From the NCBI GenBank assembly GCA_013373005.1, contig JABXIP010000043.1:1-5674 (forward strand): DNA of 5,674 nucleotides, in the 5' to 3' direction. The position numbers were made by a program, and so were the translations under genes. Origin of the DNA: Cytophagia bacterium. Lineage in GTDB: Bacteria; Bacteroidota; Bacteroidia; Cytophagales; Cyclobacteriaceae. How positions within the stretch are numbered: position 1 is the stretch's first letter; each line of letters starts with the position of its first letter. Positions 5,548 through 5,674 of this stretch are shown here, one piece after another. Below the pieces are notes generated by a model. It did not search any database. It was not told the origin of the DNA and worked only from the letters and a program-made list of their open reading frames with translations.

Positions 5548-5624
5548 TTTTTATCCTGAGAGAAACCGAGGGATCGGCAGAGCTTTCTGGTTGGGCCGAT
5601 CCTTCGACAAGCTCAGGATGAAAA
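5548..5624. repeat. 77-base long imperfect hairpin element
   Basis: The outer stem TTTTTATCCTGAG (5548-5560) pairs with CTCAGGATGAAAA (5612-5624) over 13 positions with one G-T pair. After a small internal loop, CGAGGGATCGGC (5567-5578) pairs with GCCGATCCTTCG (5595-5606) over 12 positions with one G-T pair; the apical loop is 16 bases. The right side contains CCTTCGACAAGCTCAGGATGA, a repeat core I recall from intergenic regions of many bacteria. It is probably a REP- or MITE-like element. The remaining bases to the window end show no gene. Confidence 0.75.
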
Positions 5625-5674
5625 GGAGCTGTTTCCAGTAATGTCCACTTCACACTAACCCGCATGACTGGAGA

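Noticed and set aside
5508..5552. Classic intrinsic terminator after the regulator gene
   Set aside because: The hairpin is strong but the nearest T-run begins about 18 bases after it; kept as a repeat with possible termination role only.
5504..5674. Minus-strand open frame entering from the right window edge, with a HPELVEG-like segment
   Set aside because: HPELVEG is the usual translation of the CTTCGACAAGCTCAGG repeat, and the frame ends in the next hairpin. Without sequence beyond the edge there is no support for a gene.

Overview
The window looks like a chromosomal stretch from a member of the Bacteroidota, most likely a Cytophagales-type marine or soil bacterium. This is inferred from three things. 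The IcmF protein reads like the Bacteroidota version from end to end. The three genes lack convincing Shine-Dalgarno sequences. The intergenic DNA is packed with GC-rich palindromic repeats of the kind common in that phylum. I could not run a database search, so the taxonomic call rests on remembered family features.

Layout. (1) Positions 1-2703, plus strand: the 3' four-fifths of icmF, a B12-dependent isobutyryl-CoA mutase fused to its own G-protein chaperone. The cobalamin-binding domain and the Walker A part of the GTPase lie upstream of the window. Within the linker between the G domain and the mutase, positions 652-752 are an in-frame pair of inverted palindromic repeats. (2) Positions 2704-3280: about 577 bases without a gene, holding at least four palindromic elements, one of them the same family as the repeat inside icmF. 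(3) Positions 3281-3955, minus strand: a pyridoxamine 5'-phosphate oxidase-like (FMN-binding split-barrel) protein. (4) Positions 3956-4037: a compact 82-base divergent control region with three copies of a CYGGAYYATTAA-like motif. (5) Positions 4038-5507, plus strand: a MocR/GabR/PdxR-type regulator (GntR winged helix fused to a PLP-binding aminotransferase fold). (6) Positions 5508-5674: two more palindromic repeats. The flank of the first one supplies the regulator's stop codon.

How the genes work together. The regulator and the split-barrel protein form a classic divergent pair. The regulator probably senses PLP or a PLP adduct, binds the shared control region and controls its neighbour and itself. 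IcmF is a separate metabolic gene, interconverting isobutyryl-CoA and butyryl-CoA, and nothing here links it to the pair. The main points of interest are the palindrome domesticated inside icmF, the covariation between repeat copies, and the three-site operator. I found no CRISPR array, tRNA, rRNA or intact transposase.
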